Assembly (NCBI GenBank): GCA_963931865.1
Contig: OZ007505.1
Span: 1,884,577-1,948,576, forward strand
DNA length: 64,000 nt
Direction: 5' to 3'
Source of the DNA: Axinella damicornis
Lineage: Eukaryota; Porifera; Demospongiae; Axinellida; Axinellidae
The notes under the pieces were generated by a model. The model saw only the letters and a program-made list of their open reading frames with translations, did no database searches and was not told the origin of the DNA. Positions 12,599 to 21,600 of this stretch are shown here, piece after piece (position 1 is the stretch's first letter; each line of letters opens with the position of its first letter). The translations under genes and the position numbers were made by a program.

Positions 12599-12808
12599 GA
12601 AATTGTAATGCTAATTGGCTTCGGGAAAGAGCTAGTAATTGTTGATTAATATAACACACGACTCCCACTAGCTACATGCAAGTATAACAAAAGTTACATA
12701 AGCTGTTTTGTTTGTATTCAAGTAGCTACTCGTATGCATGGTTCTTTGTCAGCTGTTCTGCAATTGTAGTTATTACATTTGGCGATGAGGTTAAACTCAA
12801 TCTGGCAA

Positions 12809-14410
12809 TTAAGCAAAAAGTGTAAGCAATGCGGCAAGAATAAACACCCATCCCACTGATGCCTTGGATACTCCTGAGCTCGGTTCTGCCGCTGGTCTAC
12901 CCTGGCTGTCACTTCTTGTACGACATGACCAACTGCTATCACAGCGTATTTTTAGAATGACTCGGTCAATTTCAACTCGATAACGATCCGTTCTGGTGGC
13001 TGTAATGCGTAATCTGTGTGTACCATGTCCAAGCATGACGGACCTTCCTATTCTTCCTGAACTGCGTGGAACATTCCAAAGATGACCACCTCCTGATCTT
13101 GAGAGGGTATGGAATGTACCAACGGGTCTACCATCCACACTGACAGTGAGAGTATCAGAGCGGCCATCGTTGGTGTAAATGACATTAACGACTTCCACTG
13201 TAGAACAGATACACCGGGCAGGGATTGCGTTCTCTATATATTGGCCTTGCCTCAGCTGAACTGTTAACTGCCCAGAAGCAGCACCACGTTGAACTGTACG
13301 GCCTGTGTAAGTGCCATCTTCTGCTTCTAGAGAAACTGTATTTGGCATTGTAGTATTTATGGGAGACACTGCGGGAGCGATTGTTGGGGTAGTCATGGAC
13401 GTTGGATTGGGACATGATGAACTTCCACCACCACAGTTTAATGTAAGAACGACTCGGTCGATCTCAACTAGGTAACGATCTGTACTGGTGGCTGTAATGC
13501 GTACTCTGTGTCTACCAGGTGAGAGTTCCACCGAGCTTCCAACTCTTCCTGAACTGCGTGGAACATTCCAAAGATGCCCACCCCCTGATCTTGAAAGGGT
13601 AAGAAATGTACCTACAATTCTACCATCCACACTGACAGTGACTACATCAGTTCCACCATCATTAGTGTAAACAACATTGGTGACTGTTACTGAACAGCTG
13701 CATCGGGTAACGAATGGGTTCTCTACATATTGGCCTTGCCCCAACCGAACTGTCAACTGCCCAGAAGCAGCACCACGTTGAGCTGTACTTCCTGTGTACA
13801 TGCCATCTTCTGCCTCCAGAGTAGTTACTGTGGTAGTTGTGGGAGACATTGTGGGAGACATTGTGGAAGATGTTGTGGCGGAAGTTGTGGGAGCAATTGT
13901 TGGGGTAGTCATGGACGTTGGATTGGGACACGATGAACCACCACCACAGTTTAATGTAAGAACGACTCGGTCGATCTCAACTAAGTAACGATCTGTACTG
14001 GTGGCTGTAATGCGTATTCTGTGTCTACCAGGTGAGAGTTCCACCGAGCTTCCAACTCTTCCTGAACTGCGTGGAACATTCCAAAGATGGCCACCCCCTG
14101 ATCTTGAAAGGGTACGAAATGTACCCACAATTCTACCATCCACACTGACAGTGACCATATCAGAGCCACCATCATTTGTGTAAACAACATTGGTAACTGT
14201 TACGGAACAGCTGCATTGGGTAAGGAATAGGTTCTGTACATACTGCCCTTGCCCCAACCGAACTGTCCACCGCCCAGAAGCAGCACCACGTTGAACTGTA
14301 CTTCCTGTGTACGTGCCATCTTCTGCCTCCAGGGAAACCGCAGTTGCTCTGTCGCACAGAAGTGCAGTGATGAAGAACACTAATTGTATTTTCTTTGCTG
14401 CTCTTTGCAT
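12809..14410 (-). CDS. Three CBM6/35-like domains, mucin-like linkers, probable GPI anchor
   Basis: Intronless, 533 residues from the ATG at 14410; an in-frame ATG 14 codons upstream would spoil the signal peptide. Signal peptide about 1-24 (LVFFITALLC). Three beta-sandwich domains, about 27-155, 197-325 and 361-488, each open with LEAEDG and close with a VEIDRV strand (VEIDRVVLTLNC in the first two), typical of carbohydrate-binding-module folds. Thr/Ser/Pro linkers between them suggest O-glycosylated spacers. The last 20 residues (small residues SSGVSKAS, then hydrophobic GWVFILAALLTLFA and stop) look like a GPI-attachment signal. Domains 1 and 2 are almost identical even in DNA, while domain 3 is older. 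Likely an extracellular glycan-binding surface protein; the ligand is unknown. Confidence 0.8.
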   Translation of the reverse strand: MQRAAKKIQLVFFITALLCDRATAVSLEAEDGTYTGSTVQRGAASGRWTVRLGQGQYVQNLFLTQCSCSVTVTNVVYTNDGGSDMVTVSVDGRIVGTFRTLSRSGGGHLWNVPRSSGRVGSSVELSPGRHRIRITATSTDRYLVEIDRVVLTLNCGGGSSCPNPTSMTTPTIAPTTSATTSSTMSPTMSPTTTTVTTLEAEDGMYTGSTAQRGAASGQLTVRLGQGQYVENPFVTRCSCSVTVTNVVYTNDGGTDVVTVSVDGRIVGTFLTLSRSGGGHLWNVPRSSGRVGSSVELSPGRHRVRITATSTDRYLVEIDRVVLTLNCGGGSSSCPNPTSMTTPTIAPAVSPINTTMPNTVSLEAEDGTYTGRTVQRGAASGQLTVQLRQGQYIENAIPARCICSTVEVVNVIYTNDGRSDTLTVSVDGRPVGTFHTLSRSGGGHLWNVPRSSGRIGRSVMLGHGTHRLRITATRTDRYRVEIDRVILKIRCDSSWSCRTRSDSQGRPAAEPSSGVSKASVGWVFILAALLTLFA

Positions 14411-15674
14411 TGATGTTGTGTCTGAGCTATATAGTATAATAGCTACGTACAAATCAATGTAGAATCCTGAAATCAGAACCTATACAAAGATATAGCTTGA
14501 TCTGTTCACAGGCGGTACTATTGTGACGTGCAGGACCCCTTGCCTGTTATATAGCACCAGAAAACCTGTTTACATGTAAGTATTTTGCTAGCCTTGCATG
14601 ACTATAAATTAGTGCTATTCAGCTTAAATTGGGTCCAAGGCTACTTTCAGTGAAAGGGTTTGAAACCTGTAATGTTATTTTTGCTAGCCTTGCAGCCTCT
14701 TTAGTCTTTAGACTATCTTGAATTGGGTCTGTGGGAGAGTTCGAAACCTGTAATGTTGTTTACCGTTAATTTGCTAGCCTTGCAAGCCTCTTTAAACTAT
14801 CTTGAATTGGGTGCAACGTTACTTTCAGGGCCACTGAATAATGCTGGACCCAATTCAAGATAGTGTAATAAGAGGCTGCAGGGCTAGCAAAAACAGGTTT
14901 TGAACCCTCTCAGGGTCACTGAAAGTAACATTGCACCCAATTAGCTAAGTACTCAAAGAGGCTGCAAGGCTAGCAAAAATAACATTGCAGGTTTCAAAGC
15001 CCTCTCACTGAAAGTAAGGTTTGGATAGTTTAAAGAGGCTGCAAGAACAATGTTGTAGCTCTATAGGTTTAGAACCCGGAGTTCGAAACCTGTAATGTTG
15101 ATTTGCTAGCCTTACAAGCCTCTTCGACTATCTTGAATTGGGTGTAACGTTACTTTCAGGGAGAGGGTTCAAAACCTGTAGCTATGACGATTGTTGTTTT
15201 TGCTAGCCTTGCAAGAACAACAATTTAATGTTACTTTCAGTGAGAGAGTTCTAAGCCTGCAATGTTGTTTAGCTAGCTACATGCACTTATAACCTTGAAT
15301 CCTCCATTTGCAATACGATACAATGGTCACTTCTACTACTGCTGCAAATCATGCTAATTATCAAACAATGGCTTTAGCTGTATTCAATGTGATAGCTATA
15401 ATTTATATTCCTGGCTTACAGTTAATATTCTGGTACAGCAGTAAACAGTAGCAAACTGACTATGTACATCATTGTTGGTTGGTAACCATAGTTACCAACG
15501 TTGTAGTGAGGTATGCTTCTGCATGCCAGTCTCACATACAGTTACTAGTGCGCAGTAATGAGAACTGTTTTGAAGCTTGAGCATAACTAGCTAGCTACAG
15601 CAATACATACAGAGATGGTAGCAAGAAACAGGTCGTACAGCTGCTAGCTACATAGTCTTGAATGAGTTTATTGG
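14411..15674. other. Spacer between divergent genes, filled by inverted repeats
   Basis: Lies between the start of the minus-strand CBM-like gene and the plus-strand sulfotransferase, so both promoters should be here. No clear promoter element could be assigned except a TATA-like CTATATAG (minus strand) close above the 14410 start. Most of the region is the repeat cluster annotated separately. Confidence 0.5.
14580..15290. repeat. Cluster of inverted-repeat modules (GCTAGCCTTGCA family)
   Basis: A module of about 60-90 bp (TTTGCTAGCCTTGCA, then CCTCTTTA, CTATCTTGAATTGGGT and TTACTTTCAG) occurs at least five times forward (near 14587, 14682, 14769, 15101, 15198). It occurs at least twice reversed (near 14845-14890 and 14935-14980), with further partial copies. 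The arrangement looks like nested foldback elements. Confidence 0.75.
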
Positions 15675-16730
15675 ATGCCTTTGCTGGTGATGCTACCCTG
15701 CCGCAGATGCTATCAGAGAGTGTGTATTGTGATTCTTGTGATTTTACTTGTTAATCCTTTTGTACTCCTATGGGTCCAGCAAAGCGTGTTTCCTGAAGAT
15801 GTACGGAAAAGACAACCTAGTATAAGTGATGTTGCAACTATACAGCAAGAATCACAGGATCACAGAGATGCTCTTGCGAAAACAGATTTTAAACCATTTC
15901 CACCTGGCACCAATTCTCCACCTTCCCTATCCCAGTTAGTTAAGAGATTCCCCAAGTACATGATCATTGGGTTTGGGAAGGCTGGCACAAAGGCCTTGTA
16001 CGAAGCTCTGAAGCTTCATCCCAGTCTGAGAGGACCAGAGGTGGAACAGCGACACTTCTCCAGATATTATTCTCAAGGACTGTCGTCCTACCTACTTCGT
16101 ATGCCCATTCCTCCTCGTCGTGGGTTCACAATTGAGAAAAGTCCAGACTACATTACTACTGCTGAAGCACCAAGGAGAATAGTGCAGTCAGCCAGCATGA
16201 TTGATATGGATTACTCCACAATGATATTCATAGTGGTGCTGAGAAATCCAATTGACAGGGCAATGTCAGAATACTTGGAATGGAATGTACAGCACAAGAT
16301 ACATAATCAATCGCTGCTGCCTTCATTCAGTGAAATGGTTCTTAATGAGGATGGAGAGGTGAACTCTTCCGTAGCATTTCTCACAAACAGTTGCTATGCA
16401 CAACACATAGCAAACTGGTTGCAAGTGTTTGGCCAGGAGCAGATGTGCTTTGTGGATGGAGACAGGTTTATTATAGATCCTTATGAAGTGATGCAGGATC
16501 TTGAGCAGTGTATGGAACTAAGACTATTCTTTTCTAGAGACAATTTCATTAGGAAAGAAGAACACAGGTTTTACTGTTTTGTAGCTGGCGGAAGAGAGGT
16601 GTGCATGAAGAAACGCAAAGGCAGGAGACACCCTGACATACCTCAAGGTACACTCACAAAGCTGAGGAAATTCTTCCATCCGTGGAATGAGCTGCTGTGG
16701 AACCTTACTGGAATATCATTCACCAGCTGA
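15675..16730 (+). CDS. HS3ST-like: Heparan sulfate glucosamine 3-O-sulfotransferase-like, intronless
   Basis: A 351-residue type II Golgi protein: short N-terminus, transmembrane helix about 17-36, stem to about 90, then the sulfotransferase fold. The 5'-phosphosulfate-binding loop is MIIGFGKAGTKAL (96-108). The 3'-phosphate-binding segment is VLRNPIDRAMSEY (188-200). EVEQRHF (122-128) sits where the family's catalytic Glu lies. Cys301 and Cys310, followed by KGRRHP, match the conserved disulfide loop and terminal PAPS-contact region of HS3ST enzymes. Family members transfer sulfate from PAPS to the 3-OH of glucosamine in heparan sulfate. Overall length and motif order fit HS3ST better than NDST, but substrate is inferred. 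The start gives the expected cytoplasmic basic stretch before the helix. Confidence 0.82.
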   Translation: MPLLVMLPCRRCYQRVCIVILVILLVNPFVLLWVQQSVFPEDVRKRQPSISDVATIQQESQDHRDALAKTDFKPFPPGTNSPPSLSQLVKRFPKYMIIGFGKAGTKALYEALKLHPSLRGPEVEQRHFSRYYSQGLSSYLLRMPIPPRRGFTIEKSPDYITTAEAPRRIVQSASMIDMDYSTMIFIVVLRNPIDRAMSEYLEWNVQHKIHNQSLLPSFSEMVLNEDGEVNSSVAFLTNSCYAQHIANWLQVFGQEQMCFVDGDRFIIDPYEVMQDLEQCMELRLFFSRDNFIRKEEHRFYCFVAGGREVCMKKRKGRRHPDIPQGTLTKLRKFFHPWNELLWNLTGISFTS

Positions 16731-17428
16731 CAGAGGAAGAAAGTAGCCTAGCTGCACCCGGTCCAGTTTTTGATTACTTTATAGCATCAAAAACTGGAGG
16801 TGCATGCAGAAGGCCTGGGAACAAGACTAGGAAGCATGTTTATCTGACATGTTCATTATCGCTTCATTAGCTTCCACTGGCTTGCATGGTTCCCCTGACA
16901 GTGCAGTGGACTTCCACTCCTGTTTTAGCTTTAGAGAATCAGTTGCTAAACCACATCTATCATGCAATCCACATGTAGGGGGAGCTCGGGGGTGGGCATC
17001 CGGCAACTATCGTTATAAAGATAAGGAACAGCTAATAGTGCAGTGATGAGAGTAGTGACTGCTTTCTGAGCAAAGAGGAATGACAACAGGAAGATGTATC
17101 CAGTTCTCTCTCTTTATCCTTCCAAATTATTGTGCACTTCTCAAGAAATTGATACTTGGAAAATGCACCATCTTCTTTATGATCTGAACCATTGATATTT
17201 GTAGTACTGTGATCCATGCAAATCTAGCCTTGTTCCCAGGCCCCCAGCCAGGCATTTTGCTGCTTTGCAGTTTGTGCAACCGAAAATGGCATGGGCCTCC
17301 ATGGGAACGAGGCTAATACAAATCAATATTGCATGCTCAATTGTCACTCTAAATGTAGGGAAATGTATACCACAGCTGAAACATCTAGCGATTTTCTGTG
17401 GATTATTATGGTTAGCAAAAATAATAGT
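16731..17428. other. Spacer between convergent genes
   Basis: 3' ends of the sulfotransferase (+) and the ADP-ribosylhydrolase (-). It contains a partial foldback near 16765-16835 (inverted AAAACTGG/CCAGTTTT arms, then GGCCTGGGAACAAGACTA) and a complete one at 17225-17315. Confidence 0.55.
17225..17315. mobile_element. Foldback MITE, TAGCC...GGCTA family
   Basis: 91 bp from TAGCCTTGTTCCCAGG to TGGGAACGAGGCTA, flanked by ATGCAAATC (17216-17224) and ATACAAATC (17316-17324), a 9-bp target duplication with one mismatch. Confidence 0.7.
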
Positions 17429-18499
17429 TCACTGCTCTGTTTTCTTGAATAGTTTCTTTGCAAGAGACCTCAGTTGGTCCACATACTCCAGTTTCTCATA
17501 GTGAGCTTTAGGGACCCCATTATAGCAATGCATGGCTCCCCAGCAGGCTGCAGCAATGATCCCAGTACTGTCAGAGTCGCCACCATGGAGCATGCTGCGA
17601 GAACACAACTCAGACCAGGAGTCACCACTACTCAAGAGGGCATCGTATGCAATCATAGGAGCATCGTGACCACTTGCGCCTCCTGTACCAGAAAAACTGA
17701 GACTCTTATAGAACTTGTCTCGCTCAGAAACACCATAGAGCTCTGGAAATGTAGGTTCCGATGTACCATCTAGGATTCCACGCAATTTGAGATAGCTGGT
17801 CCACTGGTCTTTGAAGTAGCTCCAGCTCTCTTTGTTTTCCTTTACATCTCTTCCAGTGTCTTCAATGTAGCTCATTGCAATGCCCAGGGTTTCAAGTAGG
17901 CCTGCCCCCCATTCCTTGAGCGGTTTGTCTTGCAGAGCATAGGAAACAAAGAGGGAGGTGGCAAGGGAACCAAGAAATCCGGTTGGGTGGTTGTGAGACA
18001 TCCGACCTGCCTCAATAGAAACAGCAACCAGGTCACGGATCTGCTCAGGTTTCCAGTAGAGCAGACCAATGGGCGCCGAACGCATAGCAGCCCCACAGCC
18101 CCCTCCCCTGGGATTGAAGGGAATCACATACCCATTGGGGACTCCTGGTCTCAATGTACGGATGGTGGAGCTACAAGTTATTCCTGGAGCACGGCCTGAC
18201 ATGTCTCTCATGCACTCCCTATATTGCACTGCGAGAGCGTGGTAGAGATCCTTGTGCGTACCCCACTCTGACAGAAGGGCTTTGGCGGTGGCAATGTGCA
18301 TTACAGTATCATCTGAGACCATCCACTTTTGGGGAGTTACTTTGATCTTGTCCAGTCCTCCCAGCAAGTCCAACTGCTCGTGGATTCGCTCACCAGAGCG
18401 ACAAAACTCCCAAGCTCCGTTCTTGTAGCCAATGGCGTCCCCCACCCCTGCAAGTACCATGCTGGCCTCGAATCTAGTCGCAAGGTTTTGCAAAGCCAT
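17429..18499 (-). CDS. ADPRH: ADP-ribosylarginine hydrolase (ARH1 type), intronless
   Basis: A 356-residue protein that follows ARH1 (about 357 residues in human) along its full length. Magnesium ligands typical of the ARH/DraG fold are visible: VSDDTVMH (SDDT at 62-65) and HGGDSDST (305-312). Other family stretches are GRAPG (102-106), IPFN..GGGCGAAMR (126-140), GRMSHNHPTG (165-174) and GHDAPMIAYDA (277-287). ARH1 removes ADP-ribose from arginine in the cytosol, reversing mono-ADP-ribosylation. No truncation or missing ligand is seen. The start at 18499 gives the expected short N-terminus before the first helix. The gene is head to head with the SLC35F5-like gene. Confidence 0.92.
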   Translation of the reverse strand: MALQNLATRFEASMVLAGVGDAIGYKNGAWEFCRSGERIHEQLDLLGGLDKIKVTPQKWMVSDDTVMHIATAKALLSEWGTHKDLYHALAVQYRECMRDMSGRAPGITCSSTIRTLRPGVPNGYVIPFNPRGGGCGAAMRSAPIGLLYWKPEQIRDLVAVSIEAGRMSHNHPTGFLGSLATSLFVSYALQDKPLKEWGAGLLETLGIAMSYIEDTGRDVKENKESWSYFKDQWTSYLKLRGILDGTSEPTFPELYGVSERDKFYKSLSFSGTGGASGHDAPMIAYDALLSSGDSWSELCSRSMLHGGDSDSTGIIAAACWGAMHCYNGVPKAHYEKLEYVDQLRSLAKKLFKKTEQ

Positions 18500-18678
18500 C
18501 TCTAGCTCCGGTTGTTGTTCTGTAAGCGCAGAGATTGGTTATAAAGGTGAACTAAAATTAGTAACAGGATGCGCATGCAATAATGACTGCGCACATTCCT
18601 ACGTGAGCCCCACCTACCTCCTCCACTGCACGGATAATTGGAAAAGTAATATCAGAGGTAATTTAGCTTCAGAGAATC
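18500..18678. promoter_or_regulatory. Candidate bidirectional promoter
   Basis: Only 179 bp separate the start codons of the divergent ADPRH (-) and SLC35F5-like (+) genes, so the two probably share a promoter and 5' untranslated regions. No TATA box stands out. Confidence 0.5.
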
Positions 18679-21600
18679 ATGCCGGGCTGCTGTGAACGAT
18701 TGCGGAGGTGCCCTGTAAGGAAGAGTCTCGTTGGTGGCGTGGCAGTCTTACTCATCGTGGACGTCCTTTGGGTGGGGTCTGCCGGACTGACCAGGGTGAG
18801 AAGCGGAGGTAGTGTTATGAATTCCGAGATGTAGACTGGGTGTTCATATCACTTCTCAGGTGCCATGGCTTTGGTAGGTAATTTGCACATGTGCAGGTCC
18901 ATCATGCACGTGAACACAAGGAAAATTTTGTGTTTCCCACACCTTTCTATCGAAAAGCACTGCCCCTAGCCATCACCAAACTTCAATGGTAACCAAATGT
19001 TGGCGGATGTCGATGTCTGTTCGCTAGACTGAACTCACCCAAAATTTTAGCGAAGGCCAGAAGCTAAATCAGCCTATTGGTTCCCTAAACTTCCTCCCTT
19101 TGCCGGTCATGTCTCCCCAGGATAAGTGCTCGTTCGTGATCATGAGTGATGGACCAGACAAGGCGCAGCTGTGCACAGACACATACCTCGCCTGTTTTCT
19201 CTCCTCACTCAATAGCTAGCTTGTACTTCTCCATTATGTTCATCTGTCACTAGAGAGTAGATCTAAGTGCTGGCTGTTTCATTGTATATCCAGCTGGAGT
19301 GGTGACCAGGGCTGTGGTAACTCCTTCCTTCCTTCCTTTGCTAATACTGCGCTGCTCCGCATTGGCAGGGTTTCAGTTAGGCAGAGGGGGGAGGCATTTG
19401 CTCCCCCTTGAATGTTTGCCCCCGAAATACAGCAACTCATGCCTACACACTAAAATCTCTCTCCCCCAATGTTTTAGATTGCAATAGTGAGCATTTCTAA
19501 TAGGCATCACAGCATGTGCAGCTTGCTAACATGTTATCCACCAACCAGTGTATCGTATAGCCTCGTTCTCCCGTATTTTCTCCACAGCTGCAAGTTAAAA
19601 GCTGGGTGGAGGCCTGGGAACGAGGCTATGTATTGTATATGCCTACAGTACAATGTACACTTACAATGCCCGCACCATGTGCCTTCCGTTCTGCAGTTCC
19701 TCTTCACTCAGGAGCTGTATGACAAGCCTCTGTTCACTGTCTACTTCAAGACAGCACTCTTCACGATCTACCTTGTGGCCTTTCTCTTCTGGAGACCATG
19801 GCAACGACTGTGCAAGAGTGGGAGGGGTCAGTGGAATGAGAGGCGCAGGGTCGCTGGTCCTGGCTCAGTACACTCACAGGTCAATCATTATTGCCATCAT
19901 TGGTTAGAGGCTGGAACACAACTATATTATGTATGCAGTTTGCCCATGGCTTGTATTAGTCTCGGTCCCAGACCCAACCAACCCCAGCACGGATCGCTTT
20001 TAGTATAGCGATACACGTGCTGGATAAACAGTCTGGGAACGAGACTTGGCTTGTATCTGCTTGGGAACCATGGGCTCAGATCTACTCCATCAAACTAATA
20101 GTTTGATGGAAGCCCTTGAGCCGTGGAACTAGTCACTCAACTACAATGTACTAACCCACTGTTCTGTTATCCATTGTCTGCAGCGTCAGTCATACTTTTC
20201 AAGCTCAGTGGTGGAATCCCCATGTGACGTCAATGAGCAGACCGGACAGTGTGAGTACGATCAGGAGGCTCGGATATCCGACCCTGGCAAAAGGGAGGAA
20301 GGAAAGGAGGGGGAGTGGGGAGGAAATAGAAGGAAATACTTTCACGTGCCTGGTGACGTAAGTGCGGACGTGTGTCCCGTCGGGCCTGAGTACAAGACCT
20401 GCTTGCTGGTGAGTCTTCCTGGTATACTGCACGTCCTGTCAGCTGCCGGTATTTCAGTAATGAGTGTACACAGTTGATTGGATCTGTGTACTCCCACGAG
20501 CAAGTCGCTGCTAGCCTAATCCCCAGGGCCTCCTCCCACCCAGCTATTGCCATCTGTACAGGCTCCTCCCACCAGCTATTGCCATCTGTACAGAGCCTCC
20601 TCCCACCAGCTATTGCCATCTGTACAGAGCCTCCTCCCACCCAACTATTGCCATCTGTACAGAGCCTCCTCCCACCAGCTATTGCCATCTGTACAGAGCC
20701 TCCTCCCACCAGCTATTGCCATCTGTACAGAGCCTCCTCCCACCCAACTATTGCCATCTGTACAGAGCCTCCTCCCACCAGCTATTGCCATCTGTACAGA
20801 GCCTCCTCCCACCCAACTATTGCCATCTGTACAGAGCCTCCTCCCACCCAACTATTGCCATCTGTACAGAGCCTCCTCCCACCAGCTATTGCCATCTGTA
20901 CAGAGCCTCCTCCCACCCAACTATTGCCATCTGTACAGAGCCTCCTCCCACCCAACTATTGCCATCTGTACAGAGCCTCCTCCCACCAGCTATTGCCATC
21001 TGTACAGAGCCTCCTCCCACCAGCTATTACCATCTCTACAGAGCCTCCTCCCACCCAGCTATTGCCATCTGTACAGAGCCTCCTCCCACCCAGCTATTGC
21101 CATCTGTACAGAGCCTCCTCCCACCAGCTATTGCCATCTGTACAGAGCCTCCTCCCACCAGCTATTGCCATCTGTACAGAGCCTCCTCCCACCAGCTATT
21201 GCCATCTGTACAGGGCCTCCTCCCACCCAACTCTTGCCAGGGCCTCCTCCCACCCAGCTATTGCCATCTGAACAGGGCATCCTCCCACTTAGCTATTGCC
21301 ATCTCTACAGGGCCTCCTCCCACCCATCTGTATATTCCCCTGCTGGGTGGCTGGGAACCAGGCCACCGTAGCTGAGACTGTATCACCTGCCCGGGAGTGA
21401 GGCTACGTCCAGTTGTCCACTACCCACCTACAGTGGCTGTCTGCCTTGACCTCACTCCCATTTTAAGGATATGAGAAGTTCATTTGTACTGATACAAATC
21501 TGTCATTGGAGTGTAAGTGGTCCATCGCTCCCTCTCCTTGGCCCAGCTGTTGGGTGTTACATGTAGGGCACGTGTAGCTGGGATAAATTCTCATCAGAGA

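Larger units (their letters stand above)
10913..12808. other. Intergenic region between convergent CBM-like genes
   Basis: No supported gene. It contains the GAT/ATC hairpin tract, a 35-bp tandem repeat and AT-rich sequence rich in TAATTGTAATTG motifs (about 12120-12640). Confidence 0.6.

Noticed and set aside
20474..21375. Several open frames over 200 codons (Pro/Ser/Leu-rich) across this interval, both strands
   Set aside because: They are translations of the 34/35-bp minisatellite, open in several frames at once; no start context or splice logic.
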